The notes under the pieces: generated by a model
What the model was told of the DNA's origin: nothing
Seen by the model: only the letters and a program-made list of their open reading frames with translations
Databases searched by the model: none
Translations under genes and position numbers: made by a program
Part shown: positions 12,472 through 23,544 of the stretch, in pieces
Numbering within the stretch: position 1 is the first letter of the stretch
How the letters are laid out: the number at the start of each line of letters is the position of its first letter
Assembly: GCA_020284085.1 (NCBI GenBank)
Contig: JACEVL010000056.1
Location: forward strand, 124,001 to 188,000
Origin: Aporrectodea caliginosa
Taxonomy: Eukaryota; Annelida; Clitellata; Crassiclitellata; Lumbricidae
Direction: 5' to 3'
DNA length: 64,000 bases

Positions 12472-12544
12472 CACCTCCGACGGGACTCGAACCCGCAATC
12501 CCCGGCTTAGGAGGCCGATGCCTTATCCATTAGGCCACGGAGGC
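12472..12544 (-). tRNA. tRNA-Arg (anticodon CCT)
   Basis: A 73-nt cloverleaf on the minus strand. The acceptor GCCTCCG pairs with CGGAGGT (one G-U pair), discriminator G. The D-arm is GGCCTAATGGATAAGGC; the anticodon stem TCGGC/GCCGG encloses loop CTCCTAA, anticodon CCT; the T-arm contains GGTTCGAGTCCC. A run of four T on the minus strand just downstream (near 12455) can act as pol III terminator. No intron. The sequence matches the conserved animal tRNA-Arg-CCT closely, so it is probably functional and not a SINE head. Confidence 0.95.
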
Positions 12545-12599
12545 ACGCCGCGCCCTATTTCTTCATAAAACAACGTCTAACGAAGAAATAAGCGTGCTA

Positions 12600-15500
12600 A
12601 CAACTTCAGATTAATATCATGTTTACCGACAAATTAAAGTCTATAGGGGGCCTACCGTTTTGAGTTATAAAACGTTATTTGTAATAGCAGAACCAAACTA
12701 ACAAGCTCATTTGTCATTAACGAGTAGGCCTATTATACGTTAGCTTGTAATTATCTGTTCATCTTTTCCATTTTAATTTATCTTATGTGTCAGATAAAAT
12801 GGACTGATTATTAATTCATTTATTCATGCTAGGCTAATTTTAATAGCAAACACTACGTTCAAATAGATAGACCTAATACACGCACGCTCTATAATTTGCC
12901 CGACATGCAAAATAGATAGTAGGCTATTCATTCGCTAGAGGACCCATTTCTGCTGTGAATTCTTGTCTTGTCTTGCTTTCGCATTGTCCAGCATTCTGGT
13001 CCGTATAACTGTTAATGTAATGTAATGTAATGTAACAAAACATTTATAAAGCGCCACTTAAGAGTCTCTCAGAAGCGCTCAACACGTGGCCATCGTACAG
13101 CTGAAAAAATGCGTCTTTAAGAGTTTAGAGAAAACCATATAGTTATAAGAAACCTTATCAGCAATCTGCCTGTCTATTATTATTAACTACTATTGACTAA
13201 CCACTACAAACTTAGTCTGCTTTAATTACTAACCAAAGGAACGTCATAATAATATTATGAATAGTATACCTCACTTGTAAATACGTCACTATAAAGACGT
13301 CATTTTTAAATGCGTCACTTTTAAATGACATCATCGATTGTTACTGGGCTATTTCGTTGTCTTTGTGCAATCGCGTGCCTTAATAAAATGTTTGATCTAT
13401 GTCGTTCATAAAGACTTGGTTGTAGCTGCAGATTTATCGTGATGTACTTATTGATTGCCTCGATCAATCACATTTTGTCAAAAAGCATTTAAAACAGCGA
13501 CGTTGTTTGTTGTAGGCCTATGGACTTCGCATCTTGAAAGACGCTATATAAATGTCAATTAAGTATATACGAGTAGGCCCTATAGGCCTACATGTTATGC
13601 AAAGCAGCTAGGCCTATAAGTTTATAGGCTCGTAGACTAACTTAGACTTTGTTAGACTTAGGGCAAAGACAAGCTGTGTTTAAGAGCATCACGCACTGCA
13701 TAGTACATACATATATCTGAAGTGAATATGGATTAATAATTATTCATCAAAAAGTCTACAATAAATCGTTTGCTGTTGTTGGCGTCATTGCAACCATCAT
13801 CATCGTCGTCATAATCATCATCATCATCATTATCATCGTCACAACCATCATCATCATCATCATTCATCATCACCTCCACCACCATCATCATCATTAGGCC
13901 CCTACCACTATCTGCGTCATCATAATCATCATCATAATCATCACTACCACTATCATCATCATCATCATCATCATCATCACTGCGACCACAAAGAATAAGT
14001 GTGACCATAGGCCTATATGTCCTGCAGACACATTCAGAGATGTTGCCAGAAGAACAAATCCGTCTTAGCTCACCTTCATAGGGGCACGGGGTTACGGGGT
14101 GCCCCACGAAAATTAAGATCTTATATTCTGCATTATATTACAGGCCCATTGTCCATATACAATACAATGCAAACCAATTACACGACACCTGACGATAACA
14201 GCGACTATCACACACCCTACCCCCTCCCAATCACCCTTCTGAGTCATCCTCATCCCCCGCCCTACATCCCACGACTTCATCGGCAGAAACTTGGTGCGCC
14301 ATCTGTCGCTCAGGTGTTCCGTTCGACCCCCTCTCCGAACATCAATCATCCTTCCTCCCTCCCTTTGCTCGCTTCCGCCGCTGCGAGGACCGTCTGAATC
14401 GTGTCCACAGCTTCACAAAAGCGTCGCGCATACTTTGCGTCGTCTGGGTATGGACTTCTTCGTATGAGCAAATGAACGGATGGAACACGTCAATCCGCGG
14501 TTTAACATAAAATAGGGGTTAGACCGCGGATTTGTTGGCCCTTGTTTCCCATCTATATTTATTATTACTATCTATCGTCATCCACTGTCCATAAATCTGT
14601 CTATCAGTCTGTTCATCTATCTTCTGGATATTGGCCTTATTACGGCGCGACAGAAGTTACTAGCCTAATTAGTCATTTATTTATCTATCGTCCATTCGTC
14701 CTTTCTTACTTACCTCCAATGCGTCTAGTTATTTGAAGTTGAGAGAGGTATTGAGTGGTAAAGTAATCGATTATTCAACTATATATACAGACTTTCTTAC
14801 GATCTCAGGATTCAGACAAATTGCATTGTGTCTTAGTCTTACATCATTTTTTATACAATTTAAACAATCTTGACGCAGCAGTTGTATACGCGTCCACATA
14901 CTATTGCTAAGAAATCCACGGACTGGGTCATGTAAATCAAACAATGGCAAACGCAGACGCGATTTCGATTGTGATGTCGCATTTATACGGGACAGCCTGT
15001 AGTTTATTTTTAGCGCCTATTTCTTGTCCTGCCTTCGTCTACGTAAGTTGAAATGTCCAGACCGTAATGAACTTTAGCAATTAGTCACTCTGGTCCACTG
15101 CGCTAACGTCACTTTCGCGAAGAAACAGAAATCAGGGCGCCATAGAAGCCTTAAAGAAAAACCAAGAAGACAACGTCTGAAAACGTACGTAAATAATTTT
15201 TACGAGATTCATTGTTAGTGAATTAGTACGCTAACGAGTTCACGAAATTGAGGAACGCAAGACACGTAAGTTCGAGTTCCAACTGTTGAGTAACTTCTGT
15301 AGTGCTGGTGTTTATTGCTGCTAACAGAATTGTCTACGTGTCACTTGAGAAACTCATTAGAATCTTGATCCTTTGGAGGTAATTTGGCAGAGGAGCAGCC
15401 ATAGCAACGATTGAATATTATATTAACTGTTTTACTTTTAACCTCCCAGCTTTGGCTGTGCTTCTTTGCCGACCTCGAACTGGTGGAAGGGTTAACTTTA

Positions 15501-15649
15501 CTCTACGTAACTGAACTTTACCTTACCTGACCTGACATTACCAGATAAGTTTCTTTGTGTTTTTTACAGATTCGCATCTCTATAGAAGGACCAGCAAAGC
15601 TTTTGCGAAAATTCTAGTCATCGCCGCTTGCTCTGTAGTAGCTGCAGGA
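12600..15649. other. Intergenic region, no gene seen
   Basis: AT-rich, with several TAGGCCTA palindromes, a short TAATG repeat near 13015-13035 and a long ATC/CAT microsatellite (13795-13985). The open frames at 14.0-14.4 kb show no recognisable domain. Possible 5' non-coding exons of the profilin gene could lie at the 3' end. Confidence 0.4.
13795..13985 (+). repeat. (CAT)n/(ATC)n microsatellite
   Basis: Long interrupted run of CAT/ATC with CAC and GTC variants; on the minus strand it makes a spurious Asp-rich frame. Confidence 0.85.
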
Positions 15650-17402
15650 ATGGGCAACGTCATCCGTATGTGCACGGTAAGGTCACCTCATTAGGCTACT
15701 ATCCAGAACAGAGGCTGTAAATGTTAATTGCATGCAAGCCAGATCATCACTTTATCTTTACGAGTACCTTCATTAACGGACCCCTCTGTCTGTCTGTCTC
15801 TGTCTCTGACCACAAAGTGGTATTGACCAAATAGCCTACCACCGTCACGATATAAAGTTACAATACAAAGTTACGCCTAAGCTGCAGTAGACCCTAATGG
15901 TTGCAGCTCCATGTTACTGTGATTACAAGCCGATTATAACCATTAAATTTTTTTAAAGTTTTCGTGGACTCTGTCACGGAACCGCTTTATTTGGACGACA
16001 TTTTGCTTTTCAAGGGCAGAAAGAAGGCTCGTGGAGAAGAGAGTGATGGACCTTCGAAGGACAAATGCAAGGGCAAATCAAAGACGAAGGACAAAGGGAG
16101 CGAGGACGGAGAGAAATGGGAGACCGAATTACTGCGCAAGAATCTCGAAGAGTCGCCTTTCGTTACGCAAGCCGCCATCTTGGATCTGGCCGATGGTTCA
16201 CTTAGGGCCAGTATGCCCCAAGACTTTGCCATTGACGAAAAAGGTATACAGTCAGCTGCTCTAAACACGAGTTTACTTGTATCATTATAAAGTTGATCGC
16301 AAATAACAATAACAGTCGAAATAATATTTTAAAATATGTATTAATATTTAATTTATAAAATTCTGCAATAGTAGAAAGCATAGTATACCAAATGCACAAA
16401 TTGTGAGCTACTTCGCAAAATGCAACTTCTGGGAAAAATCATCTGCTGCTTCCCGTTAGCTGTTTATTCTCATATCATTCGCCAGATGGCACGAGCGTTG
16501 TTTCCTTTTCAGAAAATGTACTAATTAACTGGCCTACGGTAATTTTTACATTGATTAATTAATTATTAAGGTATTATTACAGACACGCTTCTCTCCGACA
16601 TCATGCATTCATCGGTTGTTTCTGAGTAAATGCAAATTTTACATGGTCAACAGTACATTTTGTTTCAGAGCTCTTGAATGTCGCTATATAAATCATGTTT
16701 GGTAAGTGTGGTTTCGTAAATTATTCGCCATTGCATGGGTTTCAGCGTTGGTCGAGTTGGTTTGACGAAAAGAATTCTTGCTAAATAGAAGTCGGATTGA
16801 TGAAAATAATATTGCTTAAATAGAAGTGGGATTGATGAAAAATAATTTTTAATTAAATAGAAGTTGTAGGCCTACTGATGGAAACTATTCCCTACTTGAA
16901 TAGTAGCTGGATTGACGAAACGAATTCTTGCCTAAACGGAAGTCGGATCGATGAAAAGGATTCTTGCCAAAGTAGAAGTTGGATTGACGAAAAATAATAA
17001 TGCTAAAATGGGCGAATAATTTACGACGCTAAACTACACGTTTACCAAATGTTTTTACTATACCGTAATCATATTCATTAGGCCCTACTACATTACTAGT
17101 TTCAAAGCGAATGTATCTTTGTTTTCGACGCAGATGTGCAAGCCATTTTGGGGGCATTTGGTTCGGAGGGCGATTCCTCTCAACTGACGGATCACGGTCT
17201 CACCTTCGGCGAGGCGACCTATCATCCGGAAAGTAACGAATCCGGAGCTAAAGTAATCGTCTGTAGCGATGGAGGGCAGGGTGGATGTATCCTGGAAAAG
17301 ACCACAGACAGCATTCTCCTGCTAGTTTTCCAACACGATCGCGAAGACGCCACCAAAATGGCGACGGAAATAGCGAAGAGTATTGAAGACCACGGTGACT
17401 AG
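15650..17402 (+). CDS. Profilin-family protein with lysine-rich N-terminal extension
   Basis: Exons 15650..15676, 16015..16243 and 17134..17402 give 174 aa. Donors GTAAGG and GTATAC and acceptors CTTTTCAAG and CGACGCAG keep the frame. Residues 1-9 are MGNVIRMCT; 10-43 are a highly charged Lys/Glu/Asp segment; ~44-174 are a profilin domain starting at W44. Matching landmarks are TQAAILDLADGSLRASMP (profilin 'AAI.G.DGSVWA'), a GLTFGEATY turn, the GGQGGCILEKTTDSILLLVF strand pair and the closing ATKMATEIAKSIEDHG helix. Profilins bind actin monomers and proline-rich ligands. Typical profilins are 125-140 aa, so the basic extension is unusual. Start choice: the next upstream exon candidate is in another frame, and this ATG splices in phase. 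Divergence resembles the profilin-4 group, but the subclass is uncertain. Confidence 0.82.
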
Positions 17403-18990
17403 AGTCTACATCTGCACAACCTACTTAAAATTATTGAGACTGCGGCATCATCTGTAGACATGTTACATAAAAGGCATGTTATATTCGAGAGATGAAGCTG
17501 TCAACATTGAGTCGCTGTACGAATAGATCAACTGCGCGTATATAAACAGGGTCGACCGTCTCTATAGATGGTTTTGGGTTAGAAGTTCAAACCATGAAAC
17601 ATTTTCGATTATACTTTTTGCGATGGGGAATATTATGATTAAAAAATCGTAAAGAAAGTAGAACAAAATAGCCATAGATGTCTATTATTTTTCGTACGTC
17701 ATCAGAGCCGAAAAGTCAGATCCAAAATATTATTATCATAGATGACGTCACCAAACTACAGGCTTTGTGACGTAGCTAAAAGATGATAAAAATTTAAGCG
17801 TCTAAACTCTAAACCGACCAAATAATATTTATGCATTGTGTCATGCAAAGATTTTAACAAGGAGGGCCTGGCCTCCCTGTCAAAGTCTTGTTGTAATGTC
17901 TGTGTATCTAGCCTATGTACAAGTGGGTGTATCAATCTTTTATCAATATATAGTCTGTGCTTCCAAGATTCAGTTATAAGCTCTGGCTATAGAGAGTAGG
18001 TCAATCCGTATTTTTGCAATTGATTGTGTAAGCGAACACAAGCGAATACGAGTTGGAAAATGGCGGAATTAAATGTTGCTTGAGAATGAAAAATAAAATG
18101 ACTTGTCAACAGAATTTTATCTGAATGCAAATTATTAGGCAATAATAATAATTTTCCTACAGACAAAACTGACTTTTAGAGAGGATAATATGATAAGTAA
18201 ATTGAAACTGTTGATAGATGTGAAAGCATCTGATATCTAATTCTGGAACAGTCTTCATGCAATCTGTCACTTGAGCTTCTTAATTGTTCTACTTTCCAGT
18301 GCATGCCTCTATATCACAAGTGGTTGAAGACCATTTGTGTCCGATCCTCGTCTTGTTTATTAAGGTCGGGAGCCTGGGCTGAGTTTTCCCGCGGAGGCGC
18401 TATATAAACAAGTACTTACAATTACAATTGAACAATAATCATTGTCGTATATGAAATTCTGTATATGAATCTCTTAGATGTATGTAAACATGCATCTATC
18501 CATCTGGACAGACGCGAGATAATTCACACGTTTAGGTTGTTATCTAATCATGAGCCATTAGACAAAGAGTTCGCAAATATCCATAGCTAAGCATGGATGC
18601 CCCACCCCACACCACGCGTGTTGGCCCAACAGCCTGGCCTCTGATGCTTGTGTACAGAGGCCTGTTTAATTGTCCTAGGCACGACTATAGCAATCATTGA
18701 TTGAACAGCTGTTTGTGCTTATTGATCGCATGCATGTATAGGCTATGCTATCGCAACTTCATTTCAGGTTCACCAAAACATATTGTAAGAGCAGCTGAGC
18801 CGAGTTCACTCAGACGCACATTTTATATCTCTGCTACATAGTAGACCAGATATTTATCAGCAGGTCTAGGCCCTACTACTCTACTTAATATCTTGGACCT
18901 GTTCCAGCCTCCCAGGGCCCGCAAGCCCTGTGGTGAATGGTTGATCATCATCCGGGACAGCCAAATAATACATTATACCAACCACGATAT
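17403..18990 (+). other. Profilin 3' UTR and spacer
   Basis: AT-rich, no coding exon seen. An AATAAA within GAAAAATAAAATGAC near 18090 is one possible polyadenylation site. A GCGCTATATAAA motif near 18400 resembles decayed LINE 3' tails elsewhere in the window. Confidence 0.35.
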
Positions 18991-18991
18991 G

Positions 18992-19005
18992 TGCGTGTGT
19001 GTGTG

Positions 19006-19052
<47 letters not shown>
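18992..19052 (+). repeat. (GT)n microsatellite
   Basis: About 60 bp of TG dinucleotides with one interruption. Confidence 0.95.
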
Positions 19053-19053
<1 letters not shown>

Positions 19054-19059
19054 TTTTGG

Positions 19060-19322
19060 GGTGTGCCATAGTTTGGTGGCATGGGCGTAGCCAGCAAAAA
19101 AATTTCGGAGGGGTTTTAAGATTTCGGGGGGTCCATTGGAAATGGTCGCAAAAGTTCAGGTTTCTTGGTATTTCGCATGTAAAAGCACATAAAAAAATTT
19201 CGGAAACTTATTTGGGGGTTTGAACCCGTAAAACCACCCCCTAAATACGCCCATGTTTGGTGGTTAGCGTGCTGGACTGTCAATCGAGAGGCCGTGGGTT
19301 CAAATCCTCGCCAGGGCAGAAA
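19060..19322 (+). repeat. tRNA-like SINE head split by a MITE
   Basis: Removing 19080..19255 and one target duplication rejoins a tRNA-like head: the A-box region around TAGTTTGGTGGTTAGCG, an anticodon-like segment, then the B-box GGGTTCAAATCCTCG. The split shows the MITE arrived later. Confidence 0.55.
19080..19255 (+). mobile_element. hAT-type MITE, CATGGGCGTA termini
   Basis: 176 bp, starting CATGGGCGTA and ending TACGCCCATG. Flanked by a perfect 8-bp duplication TTTGGTGG (19072-19079 and 19256-19263), the hAT signature. Interior motifs AAATTTCGGAGGGG and GGGTTTGAACCC recur inverted in the 24.6-kb copy. No coding capacity. Confidence 0.88.
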
Positions 19323-19639
19323 TTTGTTTCGAGATTTCTGTTCAACTTGCACCCTTCGCCAACTGAGCTATAATCAGTAATGAGTAGCCAAACACTAGCG
19401 AACACTGTCAGTGGGACGATCAGACGGCAATGGAGAGGTATCATGGTCCCTCGCTCTTACATGCCGTGGCTACGGAAAATGAATCCCTAACACTTCTGCC
19501 ACTTCATAGGCTACCATGGGTGCCTACGGGACTAACTTAAGGGACCTCTTCTTCATTGCAAGTAATTGTTGGTCTACTTGCGCCCACTAGCGAATTGGGC
19601 TTTAAAATAATTATCGGTTCGCGTGTCGATGATGGCTTA

Positions 19640-20010
19640 TTTAAGAGATTTAAATCTCGGGCTAGCACGGTTCGTACACGGAGGCCTTAAATGGCTTACA
19701 TGGCATCCTGGGCTACGCCATGTCGTGTTTCCAATTATACTAGAGGACTCCGATCGTCCACGAGAGGGAATTTTACCGTACTTTGCATAAACCGGACGTT
19801 TGGAAATCGTGCTTTCTCTGTCTCAGGACCCTTAGAATGGAACAGTCTTCCAACTTCAGGTCGCCAGTGCACATCTGTTGCCCAATTTAAATCAAAATTA
19901 AAAACTCGCCTATTCACATTGCACTGTGACTAGAAATGCAGCGAAACGCGTTCTCGTACAAGACCTGTCTTGTTCAAGCGCAATATAAATTTTCATTTGC
20001 ATTGTATTAG
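19640..20010 (+). mobile_element. LINE 3' remnant (CR1/L2-type ORF end)
   Basis: Frame 19749-19933 ends a non-LTR retrotransposon ORF: FGNRAFSVSGPLEWNSLP, then FKSKLKTRLF and stop. The rest of the ORF is missing. The preceding stretch AGAGATTTAAATCTCGGGCTAGCACGG also appears at 53.78 kb. Confidence 0.65.
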
Positions 20011-21679
20011 TCGCCACCACTTCTGTAATCGTTGCACTTGAAACAACGACGAAACGTCGTAGCAAAGACAAGCAAGGAGAGTACCTCCGTTAAGTGATTG
20101 GCTCCAGACTGTTCTAAAAATAACTCCTAAATACGAAACAGTCTCCGTATGGGTAATACGCACGGCGCCTTATACGAAACGTCATCACAGGCGACAGCAT
20201 GAGTTTCTGTGCTTCGAATCGTCTGGTGAGAAAAATGGTCTTGTTTTCTTATTGCGCTATTCGCCTACGACGGGTTTTTGTATTTGGCTTAGCCATATTT
20301 CTTGAAGGCTTATAGATGGCTTACGTGCGGCATGTTTATGTTCTCATAGAGCGTCCTTAATTTGATCATAATCTCTTATTAGTCTTTGCGATGAAAAACA
20401 AATAAGCCGAATGCATCTGTGGTTGGCATCCAATGTTATATAATCTGTCAGCTGTCGGAAATGTACAACTAAATCGCACGGCATGAAGTACGTAGACAGC
20501 GATAAGCGATTGAAAGAACCCGTAGGAAATTATTTTGACCCTAGGCAGCCTTTGGTCCACATAGCCTACCCATCTAAAGTACAATTTCTGGTCGCTCTCT
20601 TAATTTCCTTTGCCTTCCGTTGTTGATACCAATCATAATTAAATAGATTATGTCCAGATCTCTTCTTATACTTTCGAATCGTCCCTTAATTATAGTCTAC
20701 TCCTTTGGATTAATAGTAGGCCTACCATGGATTTGGGTATCACTGCCGAAAATTCAAAAATATCTCTTTTAAGGAGCAGTACACAATCGAAGATAACTAA
20801 CTTAAGCGACCCGCATTACAGTTGCGACTGAAACAGCAAATGGTAGATATTAACTATACTACTCTGTGTCCGTTTGCACATAGGTTATAATAATATATAG
20901 GCCTATATAGACTACTATGATCTATACATAGCCTACGAGTCCCGTGATCGTAATCGTAATCTGGGCCCAGCGACGTCATCGTCTTTAGTATATAGGGCGT
21001 TTATGCAGTATAAGAGGAATTCTGGCCAAACTAATTTTAACGTGGTTAACGTAATAGAAGAAATTTGATTTTACAGTATGTATTTTAAAATTACACGTTA
21101 GCCTAGCCTACATGATAAAAATTTCATCCAATTACAAATAATATTATAAATTACCTTGATGCAGAACAATTAAATATAAACTACCAATTACAATTGTTAT
21201 TTAAATAATGTCATTTCAATTACATCATTAAATTACTGCCCATCCCTGTCTACGCTATTGTAACTGACGTAACTATATATACGACGTATAGTATGTTAAG
21301 GAAGTTAATTGTGACGTCGTGCGCTTGGGCCGTAGACTATTTTGCATCAAGTTATTTCATAATGTTATTATATCAGTGTCCTAATGCAAAAGTTCTAGGA
21401 CGATCGATGCAAAACCAATGACTTTTTGACAAAGTTATAATTATTACACATCCGCATTTTACTGTAGTAATGTTTGTCACCGCGGGAAACAACAAGTACT
21501 GTACAAAGACAGTTAATAATAGGCTAATAATAATAATCTGCGTTTAATTTCAAACTGACACAATGCAGGATGATTACAAATCAGTATGAACGGATAATCA
21601 CAAGTTATTACAGGAGTCGAATTTAACTGTATACGGCAGCCATGCAAGGCGCCCATCATGTCCTACATCTTTTATATTT
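20011..21679. other. Intergenic, no gene seen
   Basis: AT-rich, with several TAGGCCTA-like palindromes. No convincing exon or RNA gene on either strand. Confidence 0.4.
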
Positions 21680-21961
21680 TCATAGTGTTTTGAATCGAGT
21701 TAATCATTTACTGTGTAATATGTACTATATGTACTATACTGTTTGCATTGCTGTACGAAACTTGATGTTGCACTGTTTATCAAGGATTTAGCTAATTCAT
21801 ATTTCTGAAATGTTGTTCTAGGTGTCCCTAGTTAGCGGGATCTTGATCCCTTTTGGGACTCCTCTTGCGGCCAATCCTGATACTTTATGTTGAAATGTTA
21901 TGTGTTTTTCATTTGGCTTCAATAAAAGAGATTTGATTGATTGATTGATTGATTGATTGAT
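21680..21961 (+). mobile_element. LINE 3' UTR fragment with (TTGA)n tail
   Basis: Nearly the same as the 3' end of the LINE at 60.9-61.9 kb: shared TTGCACTGTTT.TCAAGGATTTAGCTA, GTGTCCCTAGTTAGCGGGAT, TTGCGGCCAATCCTGATA and CAATAAAAGAG, then TTGA repeats. A severely 5'-truncated copy. Confidence 0.85.
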
Positions 21962-22299
21962 CTAATTTTTACGAACGCGCCACCTCGCGAATGATTAGGC
22001 TGAGTGGACCTTTGGGGGTACACGAAGCGATCTCGCTACCTACTGCTCTTCACGCCGTGATGTTACCTCTACTCCATTGATCCCCGCCCCCACGCCCCTC
22101 CCACCCCAATTGCTAAGTGTACACTGCGCAACACCAATTAACTCGGACTATAGGCCTAGACTTCTAAGAAACTTATTCAGATATCGAAACATCGATTCCA
22201 GCACAACTGTAGCTCGTAGCTTGGACATCGTGTAAAAATAGACCTAAAATGGAACTCACCAAGACTAAAATTGTCACCACGGTTTTGACAGCGTTCAAC

Positions 22300-22592
22300 G
22301 TAATAAATGACATGACGTAACAAATAATAATTGAAAATGTAACTAATGCAATTAGGCCTACGTAACAAATGAAATGACGTAAAAAAGTAACCAACTGAAT
22401 TTAATGAAATGACGTAACAAATGAAATGACGTTACAAATGTACCAAATAAAATGACGTAACAAATGAAATGACGTAACAAATGAAATGACTTAACAAATT
22501 AAATAACGTAAAAATGAAACAACGTAACAAATTAATGACGTAACAAATAAAATGACGTAACAAATGCAATGACGTAACAACTAAAATGACGT
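22300..22592 (+). repeat. ~17-18 bp tandem repeat rich in TGACGTAA
   Basis: Unit approximately AAATGAAATGACGTAAC, imperfectly repeated about 15 times. At least nine copies keep TGACGTAA, which resembles CRE/ATF and C/EBP-type bZIP half-site composites. Confidence 0.8.
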
Positions 22593-22895
22593 GGCTTTTG
22601 TGCAGTGCTGAGAAATTTCAACGACTTGTATCAAATTGCATTGCATCACCAGTTGAGGTAAATTAATCGAAGAACATTTCACTACCGTCGTCTTTCTCAA
22701 GTTCGAGCATCCCATTCAAAACCGATGTCCAACTTTTCAAAGCATCTTGCCCTAATCCATCCAATCCGGTCAATGTCGTACAATTCTCTACACACACAAC
22801 CTACCGTAACAGCCTTCAATGTCTCCTTTTGCCTCGCTGGTACTACATGACAAGGGAATGTTATTTGTCACATAGGCCATAATTATAATGCATGG

Positions 22896-22901
<6 letters not shown>

Positions 22902-22940
<39 letters not shown>
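22902..22940. repeat. (TA)n microsatellite
   Basis: Uninterrupted TA run of about 38 bp. Confidence 0.95.
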
Positions 22941-22942
<2 letters not shown>

Positions 22943-23094
22943 TTTATTGAGAAAAACAATCTGACAAAACGCAGAAATGCTAACATGAGTGATAATGAAT
23001 AATTAAATTATATCAGATTTTACCGCAACGCTCGTGAATAACCTGTATGATATAATATTATGGTCCTCCGCTCTTACGTGGTCTGCATTCACAT

Positions 23095-23195
23095 GGTCTT
23101 TGGTGAATCGTAATCGTAATAGTCATCGTAAACTTCAAACTTCTAAAGCGCCACTCGATCGAAAGCCAAACGCAGCGCACCAGCTGAATCACGAG
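23095..23195 (-). repeat. LINE-like 3' end, decayed
   Basis: GAATCGTAATCGTAATAG...AAAGCGCCACTCGATCGAAAG...CACCAGCTGAATCACGAG resembles the inverted 3' tail of the LINE at 42.9 kb. Confidence 0.4.
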
Positions 23196-23406
23196 CATAG
23201 GCCTATCTCATTGTATAAATTCAATGAAAAATTAGTTGGGTGGAGTCAATATGACCGCTTTAAAAAAGTGACCAATTACATTTATTTGTTTAGCGCTTTC
23301 AAATTCACTGGTCTACTCTATTAAACCAGTTTACGAGCTGTGCCAATCTTATCCCACCCGGTGCATTGAAACACCTCAATATTATCATCGCCGAGCACCG
23401 ATCTAG

Positions 23407-23414
23407 TGACGTCA
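23407..23414. promoter_or_regulatory. Palindromic CRE upstream of zinc-finger gene
   Basis: TGACGTCA about 140 bp before the proposed start codon at 23545, with a second CTGACGTCGT nearby. A candidate CREB/ATF site by consensus and position. Confidence 0.4.
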
Positions 23415-23544
23415 TAAACTAGGTGCTCATGTACTGCTGACGTCGTAAAGAGGCCAAGATGGATCTAAACAACATTGGACCGATTTAAATGGCGCATTCT
23501 CAGCTGAAGGAAAATGACGATGGATGCAACTGACGAATGATCGA

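Noticed and set aside
13733..14107. Asp-rich minus-strand frame
   Set aside because: Made by the CAT/ATC microsatellite.
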